Of a stretch of 64,000 nt of DNA, positions 16,933 to 26,030 are shown in pieces. How positions within the stretch are numbered: the first letter of the stretch is position 1; each line of letters starts with the position of its first letter. Made by a program: the position numbers and the translations under genes. The stretch is from NCBI RefSeq assembly GCF_009740285.1, contig NZ_CP046566.1, positions 1 through 64,000 on the forward strand, in the 5' to 3' direction. Under the pieces are notes generated by a model. That model ran no database searches and was not told the origin of the DNA. It worked only from the letters and a program-made list of their open reading frames with translations. This stretch comes from Phnomibacter ginsenosidimutans. Lineage in GTDB: Bacteria > Bacteroidota > Bacteroidia > Chitinophagales > Chitinophagaceae.

Positions 16933-18492
16933 TTAGGCATTTAAGATATAACGAGGTCTAACTTTCTGAAGGATGTATGCGTCGCTTAACTCTGTATAGA
17001 AGCCAATTTGTCGCAACTTTGATTTGAATGCTGTGAGATTTTCTCTAAAGGCCTGTTTAGTATAGACGTTGGAGTTGGCAAATCTGGAATCATCGTTGCC
17101 GTTAATAATGAGACCATACCTTTCGCGAAGCTCCTGAGTAAGTTCTTCTATCGATAGGCTTGTTGTATAATATTTGTTACCATCGTTTCTTAAAACAAGA
17201 ATTTGCACCAGCGCCTCCAATAAACGAGTACCCAGCACAAAGCGGCGTGGATGCTTCCTGCTTCTTCCTTGTGCAAGGATCCCTCTTTCTGTATTTTTCT
17301 GTGAAAGGGCATCAAGAAGTTGTACATGGTATGGATACAAATAGCCAGTTCTGGCTTTCATGATAGCTTCAATGTATTTGTCAAAGTGTTTGGTTTCATA
17401 TTTGCCAATCTCCTCTAACAAATTTCTGTCGTCATCATTCAGGTTTTGCACGATTGCGTCCCATAGCACATTGAAGTAAAGATCAAATTGGTCATCTCGT
17501 TTTGAAAGAATTTCTAAGGCCTTGGCTAAATGATCAGAATTAGTTTTGTTTAAGCTGAGACGCCTTAAGGCAGCATTTATTTGAAATGTTGCTTTAATGT
17601 AATCGTAAATGGAGTTGCTCATTATTTCTGCGTCGGCTGCAGCAAGAGATGCCACCTTACTATCCACGTTATCCGTCAAGTCCACTACAATTGACCACTG
17701 AGAGGTGACTTCGGTAGTGCCAGCTGTAATCATTTTTGGTAAAAGCTGAATAAGGTTTTGGAGATAGATTGAAAGGTGGAAAGATGTGATGGTCTTTAAA
17801 TAATCAATCATCACGTTGCGAGGGATAATTCGCTTATACACTAATAGTTTCCTAATGTCTTCACAGAAGAGCTTAGCTTGTTTTTCAAGAATTGGTTTAA
17901 TGTTATTCAAACCAGTACTGCTTGTTTTGAAGCCAGTGCTAATATTTTTAATTAATTGAAGAAGCCCTAAGCTATCCACATCGAGGGAGTCAAACGTGTT
18001 TATCTGTCCTGTAACCTTGTCCCAGCCTTCTGAAAGAAAAGATATGAGCTCATCTCTAATAGCAGGTTCAGCACCCAACATCAAAAAAACCTGATCTGCA
18101 TTGTTATAGTCACGGGTACTGGTGGCATTACGGAGTCGGTAAGATTCTAAATGAATTGGACGCAGAGAGGATATTTTTTCTTTGTCCGAGTTGCCCCTAT
18201 AAACCATGTTCACTAAGTTGCTTCTTATCCAGAGCTCTGTGCCTAATGGGTTATCTCTAAAGCCAGAAACTGCATCGCTCAATTCTAGCCTTCTGAATAT
18301 CTCTTTGATGGTTTCGACTTCAATTATTGTATTGTCGCCAGATCGGGCACGCTGTTTGGGACGTATTCCGTTATGGCGCAAAAGCATGAAGAGATTGACA
18401 AGCGTATTGTCAATGTTCACCTGCTTCGCATCGCCTGCAAAAATCAGTTCGTTGCGGAAAACGCTCTCTTCTTTATTAAGCTTGATAGGCAT
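16933..18492 (-). CDS. Defence operon protein of unknown function (MAD7/DptG-like position)
   Basis: 519 residues, intact, beginning MPIKLNKEESVFRNELIFAG and ending RPRYILNA. Almost entirely helical, with no catalytic motif that I can see. The C-terminal 120 residues (RFVLGTRLLEALVQILVLRN to the end) look like a winged-helix-type domain. In DptFGH modules a helical protein (DptG) sits between a P-loop ATPase and a HerA-like giant. In MADS a protein of unknown function (MAD7) sits between the kinase and the ATP-binding protein. The position here is the same in both comparisons. The start lies two bases after the stop of the ATPase gene. Probably a structural partner joining the kinase/ATPase to the HerA-like protein. 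Confidence 0.6.
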   Translation of the reverse strand: MPIKLNKEESVFRNELIFAGDAKQVNIDNTLVNLFMLLRHNGIRPKQRARSGDNTIIEVETIKEIFRRLELSDAVSGFRDNPLGTELWIRSNLVNMVYRGNSDKEKISSLRPIHLESYRLRNATSTRDYNNADQVFLMLGAEPAIRDELISFLSEGWDKVTGQINTFDSLDVDSLGLLQLIKNISTGFKTSSTGLNNIKPILEKQAKLFCEDIRKLLVYKRIIPRNVMIDYLKTITSFHLSIYLQNLIQLLPKMITAGTTEVTSQWSIVVDLTDNVDSKVASLAAADAEIMSNSIYDYIKATFQINAALRRLSLNKTNSDHLAKALEILSKRDDQFDLYFNVLWDAIVQNLNDDDRNLLEEIGKYETKHFDKYIEAIMKARTGYLYPYHVQLLDALSQKNTERGILAQGRSRKHPRRFVLGTRLLEALVQILVLRNDGNKYYTTSLSIEELTQELRERYGLIINGNDDSRFANSNVYTKQAFRENLTAFKSKLRQIGFYTELSDAYILQKVRPRYILNA

Positions 18493-18494
18493 GA

Positions 18495-20273
18495 TTACAG
18501 GTTCATTGGTTCAAGGTGAAGTTTGTGATTTGGTTGAACTGAAATCTTGAAGTACTCAATATTGTCTCTGGTGACTACCACCTCTTTGTAGCTCAAATTC
18601 TCCAACAGATTTTTGAAAATGATCAGTTCAATGAATTTGCCGCGGATATCATTTAAAGATGGACTGAAACCTTTTTGTATGAAATACAACATTTCATACA
18701 GGTCCAATGATATCGTGAGCTTGATGTGCTTTTGCGCTTTGTGTCTGAAGACCAGGCTATCCGGGAAGTACTCAAGGTACTTGGTTAGGTGATCAGTTTT
18801 ATTTACATACAGCTCGAATCGATCTAAAGCGAAAAGGCGGAATGATTTACTGATGGGATCTTCGATCTCTGTTGAGCCAAGGGTTAGATACTTACTATCG
18901 ATGGCAACGTTGTCGCAGCCTTCATTGAGTGAGATGGCACGTGAAATAGACCGTTTGGTTGGATCGTCTTTATCCCCGGTTTTCAACAGATCAACAAAGG
19001 TGAAAAGCGACTGATATGGAATACGTCTTAGGAAGGAAGGTATTTGGACATTGCCTAAATCTGTGTCTATTAGTTCTGCTCTTCCTTCGTAGTAATGATG
19101 TCGTATGAAGGCCTTATGAATGCGCTGTAGTCTTGAAATAGATTCTGACGTTTGCTCGTGGGCCGGACTAAGGTTTTTGTTTTGGTTAAATTGGTCGAGT
19201 AAATTCAACTCTCTTTCTGCAAACTCCAGGTAGTCTTTTGATTTGTGTTTACCAAAGAACAATTCTCTGTCGAGGTGAGGGATCGCTACACTGCCGATGT
19301 CGGTTTCTCTTACGAGCTTTATTAACCTGTCTTGATTTCCTCCATCTGCGGCAGCCGGATCAGAAATGTTGAAGTAGTAATGGTTCCAAATCGCCAGCGG
19401 ATCTTCGGTTTGCAGCGATGCATCAACGTCTTTACAGCTGTAATCACGTGTTAGCATGAAAGCTATAAAAGACCTCAAATCACGCATGGTGATGTGCAGT
19501 TCCCGTTTGAGACTTACTGCTCGGAGCAGCCACTCCATTCTTGCGGTGACTTCATCCCCGGAAGCAGGGTCATTAAACGACTCAACATTGTAGCGGATGA
19601 AGCAATGAGATTTAACAGGGCACTGTTGACATTTTAGCCACAATGACTTGTCTGTTAATGCTTTTACCTGTTTTCGGAAAAGACTAGGATTGTCTGCGTC
19701 TCCTGCCACTACGGAACGAAGATTCAGGTTGATAATCAATAAACCCTCTGGCAAGGGAGAGTGACCTTCCTGATAGAAATATTCTTCAATGGCATTGGCC
19801 ATGTTCTTAAAATGGACAGATGTACTTAAGAACTCGATAAGTCGTCCTTCGTTAATGGCAATCAGCCGGCCTTCATTAGCCTTGTTGTAGTTGGTTAAAC
19901 CAACAAATGGTGAAAAGAAAGCTTCAAGTACATCATTATTGAATTTGTCATTTTCGTCTTGTGATCCGTCGTAGTTGCTTTCAAAAGGAACAGCATTGAT
20001 CTCGAATCGGGCTCCGTTTTTATGGTGGAATCGGGAGAGGCTTTTAATAGAATTATCCTCTTCAATTCGCTTGATGAAAGCTGTTTTTCCATCGCCGGCA
20101 TTTCCTGTAATGATCACCAATTTGTACTGCTCCATCCAGTATGGCTGGGATAAGGTTGGTATCCAGTTTGGTTTTTGTGTAGGTAAGTCGGTCCAGCTCT
20201 TTGGTTTCGTGGCTGGCCCGTGTACCAGCATTACCATGCTTAGACTGGCTGTATAGCGAATTGAGATACTCAA
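18495..20273 (-). CDS. P-loop ATPase domain, C-terminal part of the NERD-kinase-ATPase protein (DptF-like)
   Basis: The true coding part starts near 20128, where the kinase frame shifts by one base into YKLVIITGNAGDGKTAF (Walker A GNAGDGKT). The stretch before that in this frame is an artefact of the overlap. Further features are GLLIINLNLRSVV and a short cysteine cluster, CQQCPVKSHC, preceded by LW, as I remember in DptF-type proteins. The remaining 350 residues are helical. It ends NHKLHLEPMNL at 18495. The ATPase probably powers or gates the restriction complex. With the kinase part repaired, the protein from the second kinase to here would be about 870 residues. Confidence 0.65.
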   Translation of the reverse strand: MSISIRYTASLSMVMLVHGPATKPKSWTDLPTQKPNWIPTLSQPYWMEQYKLVIITGNAGDGKTAFIKRIEEDNSIKSLSRFHHKNGARFEINAVPFESNYDGSQDENDKFNNDVLEAFFSPFVGLTNYNKANEGRLIAINEGRLIEFLSTSVHFKNMANAIEEYFYQEGHSPLPEGLLIINLNLRSVVAGDADNPSLFRKQVKALTDKSLWLKCQQCPVKSHCFIRYNVESFNDPASGDEVTARMEWLLRAVSLKRELHITMRDLRSFIAFMLTRDYSCKDVDASLQTEDPLAIWNHYYFNISDPAAADGGNQDRLIKLVRETDIGSVAIPHLDRELFFGKHKSKDYLEFAERELNLLDQFNQNKNLSPAHEQTSESISRLQRIHKAFIRHHYYEGRAELIDTDLGNVQIPSFLRRIPYQSLFTFVDLLKTGDKDDPTKRSISRAISLNEGCDNVAIDSKYLTLGSTEIEDPISKSFRLFALDRFELYVNKTDHLTKYLEYFPDSLVFRHKAQKHIKLTISLDLYEMLYFIQKGFSPSLNDIRGKFIELIIFKNLLENLSYKEVVVTRDNIEYFKISVQPNHKLHLEPMNL

Positions 20274-21120
20274 CTATATCTATGTCCGAAGTACGAATAG
20301 CTGGCGCTGCCACGGGTGCAGTATTCAAGGGTTGTAAAACGCCATCTTTACCAATTGCTTCCAGCGCATTCAACATTTCAGCCGCATCCTTAAACCGAAT
20401 ATTCGGTTTTGTTGAAATAGCCTTGTGAATGAAGGCTTCAAATGCTGGCGATACTGTATTTACCCATTTACTAAGTGGCTCAGGGTCCTTGCTGACTCTG
20501 GGAAAACGATCTGGCGCCCAAGGATACTGTTTGGCTATGAGTTCATAAAGTGTAATGCCGAGGGCAAACAAATCAGCAGATTTATCCCAATGCACTTTGG
20601 AATCTTCAATCAGGTCGGGCGCCAGGTAGGGGTTGGTACCTACGAAGTCTTTGTTATCTGCTACCAGTGAGGCTACATTGAAATCAATAAGTACAAACTT
20701 TTCCTGTTTATCCCACATGATGTTCTGTGGTTTTATATCCCGGTGCAGGATGGGGTTTTCCTGCTGTTGCATCTCCCGAAGGGCAGACAGGATATCATGC
20801 GCCACTTCGTATACTCTGGCAATGGGCAGTCTTGCATCTGTGCGGGTGTAAACACTGAGGTTTTCGCCCTCCAGGTATTCAGTAACTGTGTAGAACTGGC
20901 CACTGGGAACTGTTCCGTTCCAGATGAACTTTACAATATTCGGATGGTTGAGATCACGCAATGCGTTATACTCATCTGTAACGCTGGCACGATTAACGCT
21001 TTCGTGAAACAACTTCAAAGCATAGTCTTTTCCCTGCAGGGTGTGCCTTACTTTGAAAACCTCGGAATAGCCACCCTTGCCCAGTCGCTTGGTAAATGGT
21101 ATAGTCACCAACCCGATCAC
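20062..21120 (-). CDS. Active-looking Ser/Thr protein kinase domain of the defence operon
   Basis: Kinase signature complete: glycine loop KRLGKGGYSEVFKV, ATP-binding Lys in YALKLF, catalytic loop HRDIKPQN, IDFNVAS in place of DFG (Asp kept), GTNPYLAPDLIE in the APE position, and SADLFALGITLYELI. The open frame begins MIGLVTIPF, but the conserved kinase actually starts as GDYTI in the upstream frame and shifts by one base at TIPFTKRLG. The frame ends beyond the kinase at 20062, after another shift into the ATPase frame around 20128. This kinase probably phosphorylates operon partners on infection, with the PP2C at 10800-11482 as the opposing enzyme. Confidence 0.75.
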   Translation of the reverse strand: MIGLVTIPFTKRLGKGGYSEVFKVRHTLQGKDYALKLFHESVNRASVTDEYNALRDLNHPNIVKFIWNGTVPSGQFYTVTEYLEGENLSVYTRTDARLPIARVYEVAHDILSALREMQQQENPILHRDIKPQNIMWDKQEKFVLIDFNVASLVADNKDFVGTNPYLAPDLIEDSKVHWDKSADLFALGITLYELIAKQYPWAPDRFPRVSKDPEPLSKWVNTVSPAFEAFIHKAISTKPNIRFKDAAEMLNALEAIGKDGVLQPLNTAPVAAPAIRTSDIDIVEYLNSLYSQSKHGNAGTRASHETKELDRLTYTKTKLDTNLIPAILDGAVQIGDHYRKCRRWKNSFHQAN

Positions 21121-22081
21121 CTTCTTTCAATTCTTCAACAATGGTCGATGGAAGTGAGGACGGTTGCTTAGCTGTTTGGCCTGCTGGTTGAGAGTCGTTC
21201 TCTTTCAGTTTCTGATTGAGGAACGCTTCCAGCTCATCTACATTATCCCATCTGTCTTCCCGCTCAACCACGATTGTTTTATTGCAAAGCTCATCGAGCC
21301 ATTTGGGGAGATTGCCATTGATGGCAGAAGGGAGCAAATTGGGCGTTAGTTTGCCGCCCATCTTATCTAAAGCAAATGGGGAACGGACTGGTTCCTGCCC
21401 GGTGAACAACCAATAGATGAGAATACCTAAGGAATAAATATCTGATGACCGGGAGGCATCGCCCACGGTAAGCTCCAGCGGATGGTAGGCTGTGGCATTG
21501 GTTTCATTCAAGGTGGCCATTACCGTATAGCCTTGCTGGTTATGGTCGGTGAAGTAGGCCTTTCCAAAATTGCCAAGAAATGCATAGCCACCACTTACAT
21601 AAATGTTATCGGGGTTAATATCTCGGTGAAAGATGTTTTCCTTGTGGGCTTCTCGTAAGGCAGCAATGATGTTTTTGATGAAGCCAATTTTTTCATTGAA
21701 TGTGAAGGTGCGGCTGCGGGCTTCTGCTCTTAAGGAGTTCTCGTCCAGAAAGTCGGATATCTCGTAGAAGACATGGTTTTCTTCATCGATCTTAAACTCC
21801 ACATTTAAAATGAAGGGCTTGGTTTTGATCTTAGATAAAGCATGATATTGGTTGGTGATGATGTCCTGGCGCTTTTGGAGTTCTGGTAGGGAAAGGCCTG
21901 AAACTTGCAGTGCATATTCCTTTACCCGCTTGCGAATGGTGGAAGTGACGCCCTTGGGCTTGACCAGGTATTCTATAAAGTTTTGTTCCTGCTGCAGGAT
22001 ATCCAATATTTCATAGCCTTCCACCTCCCGTTTGTCTTCAGGCTTTTTCTTAGCATGGCTACCAATGATAAACTGTACCAA
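20993..22081 (-). CDS. Degenerate kinase domain (pseudokinase) of the NERD-kinase protein
   Basis: Follows the NERD gene in the same frame, separated only by a TAG at 22082-22084; the next codon, TTG, would be the start if translated alone. The kinase fold is recognisable from ISDFLDENSL, FHRDINPDNIYV (HRD and Asn kept), LGNFGKAYF and SSDIYSLGILIYWLFTG. The DFG Asp is replaced by Asn (NFG), no clear glycine loop is present, and so it is probably inactive or weakly active. The C-terminus (EELKEGDRVGDYTI) leads into the second kinase after a one-base shift. Domain order NERD - kinase resembles PglW of the Pgl/BREX type 2 system. Confidence 0.65.
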   Translation of the reverse strand: MVQFIIGSHAKKKPEDKREVEGYEILDILQQEQNFIEYLVKPKGVTSTIRKRVKEYALQVSGLSLPELQKRQDIITNQYHALSKIKTKPFILNVEFKIDEENHVFYEISDFLDENSLRAEARSRTFTFNEKIGFIKNIIAALREAHKENIFHRDINPDNIYVSGGYAFLGNFGKAYFTDHNQQGYTVMATLNETNATAYHPLELTVGDASRSSDIYSLGILIYWLFTGQEPVRSPFALDKMGGKLTPNLLPSAINGNLPKWLDELCNKTIVVEREDRWDNVDELEAFLNQKLKENDSQPAGQTAKQPSSLPSTIVEELKEGDRVGDYTIYQATGQGWLFRGFQSKAHPAGKRLCFEVVSRKR

Positions 22082-22609
22082 CTATTGTTGGATACTCTTG
22101 ATGGCATTAGCTGTTTGACCAACCGAAAGTGGGTCTGTGATATAATCAATGAGGGCTGGCTTCAACTCAAAGGAAAGCCTTGCCGCTTCGTCGAAAATAT
22201 CCGGTGCGTAACTATTGGGATAGGAAAGGGTTAGCAGGTTTTGAATCCACGCTTTTGACCAAGCTAGATTGTGCTCTTTGATCTTAGAAGCAAGGATTGC
22301 GGTTTTTATGCGACCCAGTTTGAGTGGGTTTTGTTTCTGCTTGTCGTTCACATACCAATAGGTATCACCACCTTCAATACGGCCACGCCAATCCTTGTTT
22401 TCAATATTATAAATGGCATGTGGTGCTATTACCACCAAATCATATTCCCAATACTGCGTTTTGTTATTCCTTGGATTAGTAGAAGCAATCTCCAGGTTGG
22501 GCAACAAGAAATAATCATCTGGAAGATGCACTTCCAGAAAATCAAGTAAACGCTTTTCTCCAGCGTTTACAACTGAATCGAAATAGGGCGGTGTGATTAT
22601 TCTTGCCAT
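22082..22609 (-). CDS. NERD (nuclease-related) domain protein, first part of the kinase polypeptide
   Basis: 175 residues. After MARIITPPYFDSVVNAGEKR comes EYDLVVIAPHAIYNIENKDW: Asp57, Glu70 and Lys72 form the D...ExK pattern of NERD domains, which share the PD-(D/E)xK nuclease fold. The gene starts inside the end of the S-subunit gene (13-base overlap) and stops with a TAG in frame with the following kinase. In PglW-like and MADS kinases the NERD domain is fused to the kinase, so the TAG may be a point error, a true split or a recoded codon. Activity as a nuclease is possible but not shown by sequence alone. Confidence 0.7.
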   Translation of the reverse strand: MARIITPPYFDSVVNAGEKRLLDFLEVHLPDDYFLLPNLEIASTNPRNNKTQYWEYDLVVIAPHAIYNIENKDWRGRIEGGDTYWYVNDKQKQNPLKLGRIKTAILASKIKEHNLAWSKAWIQNLLTLSYPNSYAPDIFDEAARLSFELKPALIDYITDPLSVGQTANAIKSIQQ

Positions 22610-24000
22610 GATTCAATTTCATTTTGAAGGATAGCAAAGGCTTTATTTTCCAACTTATTTGCTATCGTTAACTTATCATATGCAATCTTCATCATTTCGC
22701 CTATTTGAAGTTCTGAAGCAGGTTCAAGCCGAGGAACTGGCAACTCATTTAGAAGTGGAACAATATACCCGAGTAGATTTGTGCCATACACTGTATTTCT
22801 AAACAGACGAAACCAAAAAGGAGAGTTAAGTACAGCAAATAGATATCCAGAGTCAATTCTGTTGATATTTGGGATGAATCGCATTGCATGGCCCGCAATG
22901 ACTTTACCTTCAAGATATCCCCATACGAATTTCGCTCTGGAAAATATTTCGTTTTCACCCAAAGTGCCCTGTCCTGGTATTAGAATGGTACCTTTTGCAA
23001 CGGACTCTTCGGTGATATTCTTTATGTGCTTTGCTGAGATATATTTGCCTTTCGGATTGAAACTGAAGAGATCACCTTGTGATAATAGTTCAACTGATTT
23101 TTTTGATGTCGCTTCAATACGTTTGTACCTAGCACCATAATGTGGGTCGCACATTAAAACATCTTTTAGAGTATCGTATTTTCCAGTCTTTAAAAAACTT
23201 ATAATCTCTCCTTTCCTCGGACTAAAATTTCTGGCCCTAAAGGTGTGAAACAGGTTATTTGAAACCGATACTTTGAATGTATTCGCAATATTTCTTTCTA
23301 AAGGTTGAGACAGTTTGTTTAACAGAGACTTTGATAAAGAGAGTTCTTGGTGATAAAACTCAGTTGCCTCTCTTATTTTAAGATTTGCTTCATCTCTATT
23401 TTGCCATGCTTTGGTAGTCAGGTCGTGAATTACTTGTTGTTTATCGTCTTCAAAGCGAGGAATAGGAATTCCAGCTAACATTTCCTCCGTTACAAACGGT
23501 TGAGCATTACCGCTAATGTGTCGGCGTGAGAGATGAAATCCATATCTGCTAGCTAAGAATGAATATAAAAAGCCGGTCTTAACCTTTCCATTTGGGATTA
23601 TCCTTATCACGTTGTCTGAACCCAGACACCCGCTGATTTCCCTTGAAGCAAATGTGTATGAACCCACCGTATTTTGGCCAACACGACCAGTTAGAATCAT
23701 TCCTTCACTTAAAAAGCCTTTTTTTTCGTTCCAAAATTTAGCAGATGCATATTTACAGCCAACCAAAGGGGAGGAGGATAATATATCCGTATTTCCCAAG
23801 TACGGTATTCCGTGTTTCTCTCCGACATATATTCGTTTACTTCTGCCAGCACAAAAGATATCTGACGTCACTTCTTTTAGTGTATAATGATCTCTTAAAC
23901 GAAATTGCCTGTCATAAATAACACCTTGAGTTAAGTGAAAATCTGAATTAAGTCGTCCGCTTTCACAAATATATTTTGACTGTACCCTACCCGCTTTCAT
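22597..24000 (-). CDS. hsdS: Type I-like specificity subunit (HsdS)
   Basis: 467 residues with two target-recognition halves. TRD1 spans about 1-200 (with GIPYLGNTDIL, GMILTGRVGQNTVG and ending GIPIPRF), TRD2 about 235-440 (with GTLGENEIF, GTNLLGYIVP and ending ELPVPRLEP). Each is followed by a helical conserved region (QQVIHDLTTKAWQNRDEANL, then LQIGEMMKIAYDKLTIANKL). HsdS dimerises the methyltransferase and sets the bipartite recognition sequence. The region is AT-richer than hsdM, as expected for variable TRDs. Its start overlaps hsdM by four bases (ATGA). In MADS nomenclature the S subunit is MAD5. No hsdR follows. Confidence 0.85.
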   Translation of the reverse strand: MKAGRVQSKYICESGRLNSDFHLTQGVIYDRQFRLRDHYTLKEVTSDIFCAGRSKRIYVGEKHGIPYLGNTDILSSSPLVGCKYASAKFWNEKKGFLSEGMILTGRVGQNTVGSYTFASREISGCLGSDNVIRIIPNGKVKTGFLYSFLASRYGFHLSRRHISGNAQPFVTEEMLAGIPIPRFEDDKQQVIHDLTTKAWQNRDEANLKIREATEFYHQELSLSKSLLNKLSQPLERNIANTFKVSVSNNLFHTFRARNFSPRKGEIISFLKTGKYDTLKDVLMCDPHYGARYKRIEATSKKSVELLSQGDLFSFNPKGKYISAKHIKNITEESVAKGTILIPGQGTLGENEIFSRAKFVWGYLEGKVIAGHAMRFIPNINRIDSGYLFAVLNSPFWFRLFRNTVYGTNLLGYIVPLLNELPVPRLEPASELQIGEMMKIAYDKLTIANKLENKAFAILQNEIESWQE

Positions 24001-26030
24001 AAACTCTCTCCTTTTAAAAAATTGAAATAACTTTTGGTGATCGAGGGCGGATCATCATCTAGCCATTTTAGTTTTTCGCGCCTTTTTCTGACCTCTGATG
24101 TATTGTTTCTTTTGTGTACCACATATTGTGTTTCTGTATCAAAAAGAATTTCGGCACCATCTTCATCCCGCTGGTAGATTGGATTTCCTCTTCTGTCTTT
24201 GCCCAGCTTTTCAGCAATTGCCATAAATACTTCATAATCTTCCTCTCCATCGGCAGCCAGTTGCTTTTCCAATTCAGATTTTTTCTGTAAGAAAAGGAGG
24301 GAAGCCTGCACCCCCACTTGCGGGAGGAATGCTTCAACAGCAAGATCAACCGAAGCAAGTATTTTAAATCGTTCCAGAATCCACTCACGTACTGGTAGCG
24401 TATTTGGATTGCCAAGGATGCCATCGGGTAATACAATGCCCACACGACCTCCTTCTTTCAAAAGGTCGTAGCAGGCCTCAATAAACAACACTTCGGGGGC
24501 TGTGCTGTATTGTGAAAGTTGATACCGATTCGCAATTTCTGGTTCCACCTTTACTTTGGCGCCAAATGGTGGGTTGGTAAATATGAGGTCGAACTTGCCA
24601 CGGGCATCATCCAATAAGCCACCTTCATAATCTTCCAAAAAATCAAGGCTCTTTTCCAGGGCTTCTTTGATCTTGGATATCTCTTCCGGATGTTCCCAAT
24701 TGGGATAGGCCAAGGAGTTCACGTGAAAGATGTTGGCATGGCCATCACCTGCCATCACCATATTCATACGGGCAGCTTTCTTTAGGTCGGGGTCAAAGTC
24801 GAAGCCAAAAATGGAATGTTCTGCATATTGCTTCACCCGCTCGTTCACTTCATATGAGTTGAACTTTTCAGCCAACAAAGGACCGTCCAAATGCGGGAAC
24901 ATTTGTTTGGCGATTTTCTTCCGAACATGGTCGAGCACCATCACTAAAAAACCACCCGAGCCGCATGCCGGATCCAGCACCCGGTGGTGTTCTTCCGGAT
25001 CCATCATTTCTACCATTGCCCTAATGATGTTGCGGGGTGTAAAGAACTGTCCAGCTTCCTGCTTCAGCGTGTTGCTCACAATGGTTTCATAAGCCAGGCC
25101 CTTTACATCTACGGAAGCATCGAGAAAAGAATAGCGAGATAATTCGCCCGCTATGTAGGCAAGACCTTTATCTGTCAGGCCAATAGATTCGTTTCCTTCG
25201 AATACTTCGGAAAATATTTCGTCGGTTTTCAGTTCTTCAAAGAGGCCTTTAATGCGTTTGGCTACTTCTTTGCGGCCTTCATCGGTATTCTGTTCTTTGA
25301 TGCCTACCCAAAACTTCCGGCGGTAGCTTTCGCCTTTTTCCGCACAAATAAACCGGCGCTTCTCATCGTAGAGTTTACAGAAGATGAGATTCAGCAGCTG
25401 CCAGAAAGCATCTTTCTTTCTGCCTTCGTTTCCATAGATATAATCGTGGCAGCGTTTGAACACTTTGATCATGGAATCGTTGGCCGGTTTTCGGCTGTAT
25501 GAGCGGTCGGCACGGTCAAGGTCTTCCAGTGTTTCCCCCTCGCCTGGAAAATCAGATATATCTGTGAAGACATAATCAAAACCTACAGCATCCGATTCGC
25601 GGTGCAGAAAGTGATTCATGGAGCCATTGGTCCAGAGGCCAAATTCACAGTTGTCCAATGCCCCCATCGCATTTTCCAAAGTGGCTACTATACCTTTCTT
25701 CTTATCGTTCTCTTTGGTTTTGTCATCGAGCACAATACAGGCCCGGATAATATTTTCCTGATCGTGATCTGCCCCCTTGGTGAATACCACCAGGTCTACC
25801 TTCTGTTTTTTGGTTTTGTTGGTATCGGGGTCGGTATACTCAATTTTGAAATCACGCTCCATATCTGTCAGGTCAAATCCATACTCTTCGTTGAGCATAC
25901 GGATGACCGACTGCAGGTTTTCTTCCTGTGGTTTGGCTGTTTTGATTTCATTGGTGAGCAGACAAACGAGTTGCTTGTCATCCAGTACAATGTCTTCCGA
26001 TTGTTCAATGTCTAATGGCTCTGTACTCAT
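23997..26030 (-). CDS. hsdM: Adenine-specific DNA methyltransferase (HsdM) with N-terminal HsdR_N-like domain
   Basis: 677 residues. Motif I VLDPACGSGGF (351-361) binds AdoMet, and NPPF (486-489) is the catalytic motif IV of gamma-type N6-adenine methyltransferases. The helical HsdM N-domain lies at about 185-330. Residues 40-150 form an extra alpha/beta domain, KVDLVVFTKGADHDQENIIR then CIVLDDK, similar to the HsdR N-terminal PD-(D/E)xK-like domain, with Asp in place of the usual Glu. It methylates host DNA with the S subunit, marking self. Four-base overlaps on both sides place it in the operon. It corresponds to MAD2 in MADS, from memory. Gene intact, which stands out given the number of broken neighbours. 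Confidence 0.85.
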   Translation of the reverse strand: MSTEPLDIEQSEDIVLDDKQLVCLLTNEIKTAKPQEENLQSVIRMLNEEYGFDLTDMERDFKIEYTDPDTNKTKKQKVDLVVFTKGADHDQENIIRACIVLDDKTKENDKKKGIVATLENAMGALDNCEFGLWTNGSMNHFLHRESDAVGFDYVFTDISDFPGEGETLEDLDRADRSYSRKPANDSMIKVFKRCHDYIYGNEGRKKDAFWQLLNLIFCKLYDEKRRFICAEKGESYRRKFWVGIKEQNTDEGRKEVAKRIKGLFEELKTDEIFSEVFEGNESIGLTDKGLAYIAGELSRYSFLDASVDVKGLAYETIVSNTLKQEAGQFFTPRNIIRAMVEMMDPEEHHRVLDPACGSGGFLVMVLDHVRKKIAKQMFPHLDGPLLAEKFNSYEVNERVKQYAEHSIFGFDFDPDLKKAARMNMVMAGDGHANIFHVNSLAYPNWEHPEEISKIKEALEKSLDFLEDYEGGLLDDARGKFDLIFTNPPFGAKVKVEPEIANRYQLSQYSTAPEVLFIEACYDLLKEGGRVGIVLPDGILGNPNTLPVREWILERFKILASVDLAVEAFLPQVGVQASLLFLQKKSELEKQLAADGEEDYEVFMAIAEKLGKDRRGNPIYQRDEDGAEILFDTETQYVVHKRNNTSEVRKRREKLKWLDDDPPSITKSYFNFLKGESL

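Noticed and set aside
11479-20273. Bona fide DndFGH (DptFGH) module
   Set aside because: The gene order and the ATPase cysteine cluster resemble it, but there are no dndABCDE genes for phosphorothioate synthesis and a kinase is fused to the ATPase; kept only as a distant comparison.
22597-26030. Complete type I restriction-modification system
   Set aside because: No HsdR-type helicase/nuclease is present in the island; the downstream partners are a NERD-kinase and HerA-like proteins.
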